Source of the DNA: Cytophaga hutchinsonii ATCC 33406
Lineage (GTDB): Bacteria > Bacteroidota > Bacteroidia > Cytophagales > Cytophagaceae
Length of the DNA: 64,000 nucleotides
Reading direction: 5' to 3'
Assembly (NCBI RefSeq): GCF_000014145.1
Contig: NC_008255.1
Span: forward strand, 683,501-747,500
The position numbers and the translations under genes were made by a program. Numbering within the stretch: position 1 is the first letter of the stretch; every line of letters starts with the position of its first letter. Below are positions 61,751 through 64,000 of the stretch, in pieces. The notes below the pieces were generated by a model that saw only the letters and a program-made list of their open reading frames with translations, was not told where the DNA came from and ran no database searches.

Positions 61751-61794
61751 TTTAAATGAATTTAAGGTTATTGATGAATTGAATAGCTTATGAT

Positions 61795-62763
61795 TTAAAA
61801 ATACTTCACCTTACCCGCAAACTCCTTCGCAAAATAGGTAAGGATAATTTTTGCACCCGCACGTTTCATGCTTAATAAGGTTTCAAGCATCACCTTATCG
61901 TTATCGATCCAGCCGTTGGCAGCAGCAGCTTTTACCATGGCATACTCACCGCTCACGTTATACGCTGCGATTGGTACATCGAATTGGTCATATAAGGTTT
62001 TGATTACATCTAAATAGGCAAGGGCTGGTTTTACCATAATGATGTCCGCACCTTCCTGAACATCCAGTTCTGCCTCCAGTAAGGCTTCGGTAACATTGGC
62101 CGGATCCATCTGATACGTTTTTTTATCACCCGACTTCGGAGCCGAATCCAGCGCATCCCGGAACGGACCGTAAAAAGCGCTTGCGTATTTTGCCGTGTAT
62201 GCCATGATGGAGGTATTCGTAAAACCGCTATCGTCCAGCATGTCGCGGATAAAACCAACACGGCCGTCCATCATGTCCGATGGTCCGACGATGTCGGCAC
62301 CGGCCTGTGCCTGTGCTACCGCCATCTTACCCAATACAATCAATGTTTCATCATTCACAATTTCTCCATTCACAACAATGCCGTCGTGCCCGTCGGAAGA
62401 GTAGGGGTCAAGTGCCACATCGGTCATCAGACAGCATTCCGGGAAACGCTTTTTAATTTCACGAAGTGCTTTCAGATACATATTCTCCTGGTAGCTGATG
62501 GTTGCATATGGATCTTTTACTTCATCCGGAAAATGCGGAAACAATACAAACGAACGCAACCCCAGATTCATGCAGCTGTCGATTTCACGAAGCAGATTAT
62601 CTTCTGAAAAACGAAAGATGCCCGGCATCGAAGCAATCTCGGTTTTAACATTTGTTCCACCGGTTAAAAAAAGCGGGAACATCAGATCTTCGGTATATAC
62701 CCGGTGTTCTTTTACTAACTGACGGACAGCTTCTGACTTACGGTTTCTTCTCGGACGGCGCAT
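61795..62763 (-). CDS. hemB: Porphobilinogen synthase (delta-aminolevulinic acid dehydratase)
   Basis: 322 residues, normal length. Two Schiff-base lysines: K in AYTAKYASAFYGPFRDA and K in DIIMVKPALAYLD. VALDPYSSDGHDGIV lacks the Cys-rich zinc site of E. coli and mammalian forms (no CxCxxC), having Asp and Ser instead, so it is a magnesium-dependent type. SDMMDGRVGFIR is the conserved loop. It condenses two ALA molecules in heme synthesis. Single gene between AT-rich unknown genes and rocD. Confidence 0.96.
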   Translation of the reverse strand: MRRPRRNRKSEAVRQLVKEHRVYTEDLMFPLFLTGGTNVKTEIASMPGIFRFSEDNLLREIDSCMNLGLRSFVLFPHFPDEVKDPYATISYQENMYLKALREIKKRFPECCLMTDVALDPYSSDGHDGIVVNGEIVNDETLIVLGKMAVAQAQAGADIVGPSDMMDGRVGFIRDMLDDSGFTNTSIMAYTAKYASAFYGPFRDALDSAPKSGDKKTYQMDPANVTEALLEAELDVQEGADIIMVKPALAYLDVIKTLYDQFDVPIAAYNVSGEYAMVKAAAANGWIDNDKVMLETLLSMKRAGAKIILTYFAKEFAGKVKYF

Positions 62764-62793
62764 GAGGGTAGTGTAGAGTTTATAATGTAAAGA

Positions 62794-62866
62794 AAAAGGA
62801 GTACTAAGTACAGAGTTTATGGTCCGCCGCGGCGGACCAAAGTACTTAAAACTCCTTTTATTTTTT
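62794..62866 (-). terminator. Long hairpin with GC palindrome core between rocD and hemB
   Basis: Outer arms 62794-62811 and 62842-62859 pair at 16 of 18 positions (AAAAGGAGT at the outer end). The loop contains an 18-base perfect palindrome (GGTCCGCCG mirrored, 62821-62838). T-rich runs flank both sides, so it can end rocD transcription on the minus strand. Further right, 62895-62931 repeats GTACT units. Confidence 0.65.
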
Positions 62867-62928
62867 TAATCAGAATTTATAATCTTGAATTTTGTACTTA
62901 GTACTCTGTACTCCGTACTTGATACTTA

Positions 62929-64000
62929 TTAAAATTCAAGCAAGGTTTTCTCAATAATATCGCAGCACGCATTGATCTGTTCTTCGGTAATGATCAATGG
63001 CGGAGCAAAGCGGATGATGTCACCATGGGTTGGTTTGGCAAGCAAACCATTTTCCATCAGCTTCATACAAACATCCCATGCCGTACGGCCATCAGCGGTA
63101 GGCTTAATGATGATGGCATTCAGCAAGCCTTTGCCACGTACTAATGTAACGTGTTCACATTTGTCTTTTAAAGCATTCATGCGGTCTCTGAACAATTCAC
63201 CCATAGATGCTGCATTATCGATCAGACCTTCGTCCATCAATACGGCTAATGATTCAACAAGTACAGCGCATGCCAATGGATTTCCGCCAAAGGTAGAACC
63301 GTGTTCGCCCGGCTTGATCGTTAACATGATCTCATCCGAAGTAAGCACACACGATACCGGATACGTTCCGCCAGATAAGGCTTTGCCTAAGATCAGCATA
63401 TCGGGATGCACCCCTTCGTGATTTGAAGCAATCAGTTTACCTGTTCTGCCGCAACCCGTCTGGATCTCATCCATCATTAAGATCACATTGTATTTTGTAC
63501 ACAATTCCTGTGCTTTTTTCAGATAGCCATCCCCCGGTACAAACACACCGGCTTCACCTTGAATCGGTTCCACCCAGAAACCGCATACGTTTGGATTTTT
63601 AAGCGCTTCTTCCAGTGCTATTACATCGTTATAAGGAATGATCTGGTAGCCCGGCATAAACGGACCGAAGTTATTTCTTGAATCCGGATCGGTAGAAGCG
63701 GAGATAATACCGGTTGTACGGCCGTGGAAATTGCGTTCAACCGCAACGATCACCGCCTGGTCTGTAGGAATGCCTTTTACCTGATAGCCCCACTTACGGG
63801 CTAATTTGATGGCAGACTCATTTGCTTCCGCGCCTGAATTCATTAATAACGCTTTATCATACCCAAACAGGTCGCAGATGAATTTTTCTGCTTCTCCTAA
63901 TTTATCGTTATAAAATGCTCGCGACGTAAGCGTTAACGTTTGTGCCTGCTCAATCAGTGCATTTATAATACGTGGGTGACAGTGACCTTGATTTACAGCG
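62929..64000 (-). CDS. rocD: Ornithine aminotransferase, 5' end outside the window
   Basis: 357 codons are visible; the frame stays open to the window edge, so about 40-50 N-terminal residues are missing. The internal ATG at 63843 is not the start, since the segment above it reads [16 protein letters not shown], as in this family. PLP site: [13 protein letters not shown] and the Lys in [12 protein letters not shown]; substrate-site stretch [13 protein letters not shown]. Converts ornithine and 2-oxoglutarate to glutamate semialdehyde and glutamate. Acetylornithine aminotransferase is less likely because of the [16 protein letters not shown] stretch. Confidence 0.9.
   Translation of the reverse strand, partial: AVNQGHCHPRIINALIEQAQTLTLTSRAFYNDKLGEAEKFICDLFGYDKALLMNSGAEANESAIKLARKWGYQVKGIPTDQAVIVAVERNFHGRTTGIISASTDPDSRNNFGPFMPGYQIIPYNDVIALEEALKNPNVCGFWVEPIQGEAGVFVPGDGYLKKAQELCTKYNVILMMDEIQTGCGRTGKLIASNHEGVHPDMLILGKALSGGTYPVSCVLTSDEIMLTIKPGEHGSTFGGNPLACAVLVESLAVLMDEGLIDNAASMGELFRDRMNALKDKCEHVTLVRGKGLLNAIIIKPTADGRTAWDVCMKLMENGLLAKPTHGDIIRFAPPLIITEEQINACCDIIEKTLLEF

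Overview
The window comes from a Bacteroidota chromosome, most likely an order Cytophagales gliding bacterium of the Cytophaga type (inference, no database used). Evidence: secreted proteins with gliding-motility/type IX secretion C-terminal domains (a CHU_C-type and a Por-type tail), PorP/SprF and PorE-like proteins, a TonB receptor with a carboxypeptidase-regulatory N-terminal domain followed by a DUF4249 lipoprotein, and many upstream TAnnTTTG boxes, the -7 element of Bacteroidota sigma factor. Base composition is moderately AT-rich, with very AT-rich intergenic stretches.

Layout. 134-910 DUF4397 lipoprotein. 1077-10588 siderophore locus: a PchR-like AraC regulator divergent from a tight five-gene operon (PLP decarboxylase, NIS synthetase fused to an acyltransferase, amine N-hydroxylase, MFS exporter, second NIS synthetase). 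10722-18687 (minus) a surface adhesin operon: giant repeat protein with type IX sorting domain, PorP/SprF, PorE-like OmpA protein. 19150-21275 (minus) ECF sigma, zinc anti-sigma, gmk, nadD. 21376-27369 a glycan locus: O-antigen ligase-like protein, polysaccharide deacetylase and, convergent, four glycosyltransferases. 27438-29659 a membrane protein and ahcY. 29976-35482 birA and, divergent, rsfS-ftsH-LUD-lpxH-propeller. 35587-38734 TonB receptor plus lipoprotein. 38737-49204 lipid kinase, a kinase-like orphan, tRNA-Arg(ACG), a type IX-secreted propeller, two small unknown genes behind a structured leader, an antiporter, miaE, a flavoprotein and a secreted unknown. 49304-53816 S41 protease operon, a methyltransferase, a 43-residue lipoprotein and a small membrane protein. 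53913-57747 sulfate activation (cysC-cysD-cysN, divergent cysQ). 57748-61790 an accessory patch: two near-identical 145-bp elements with terminal inverted repeats flanking a Crp/Fnr gene fragment, mnmD, an AAC(3)-I-like acetyltransferase, dispersed hairpin repeats, a HigBA toxin-antitoxin pair and two AT-rich unknown genes. 61795-64000 hemB and the 5'-truncated rocD.

How the genes work together. The siderophore operon is coherent: decarboxylation of a basic amino acid to a diamine, N-hydroxylation, N-acylation, two ATP-dependent condensations and export. No ferric-siderophore receptor lies beside it. The adhesin operon pairs a sorting-domain cargo with its PorP/SprF partner and a periplasmic/peptidoglycan-binding OmpA protein, as in SprB/SprF systems. 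The points most worth following up are the 145-bp element pair around the regulator fragment, the long helical leader before two unknown small genes, hairpins with a shared AGTC-TTY-GACT core but different outer pairs, and the NIS synthetase-acyltransferase fusion.
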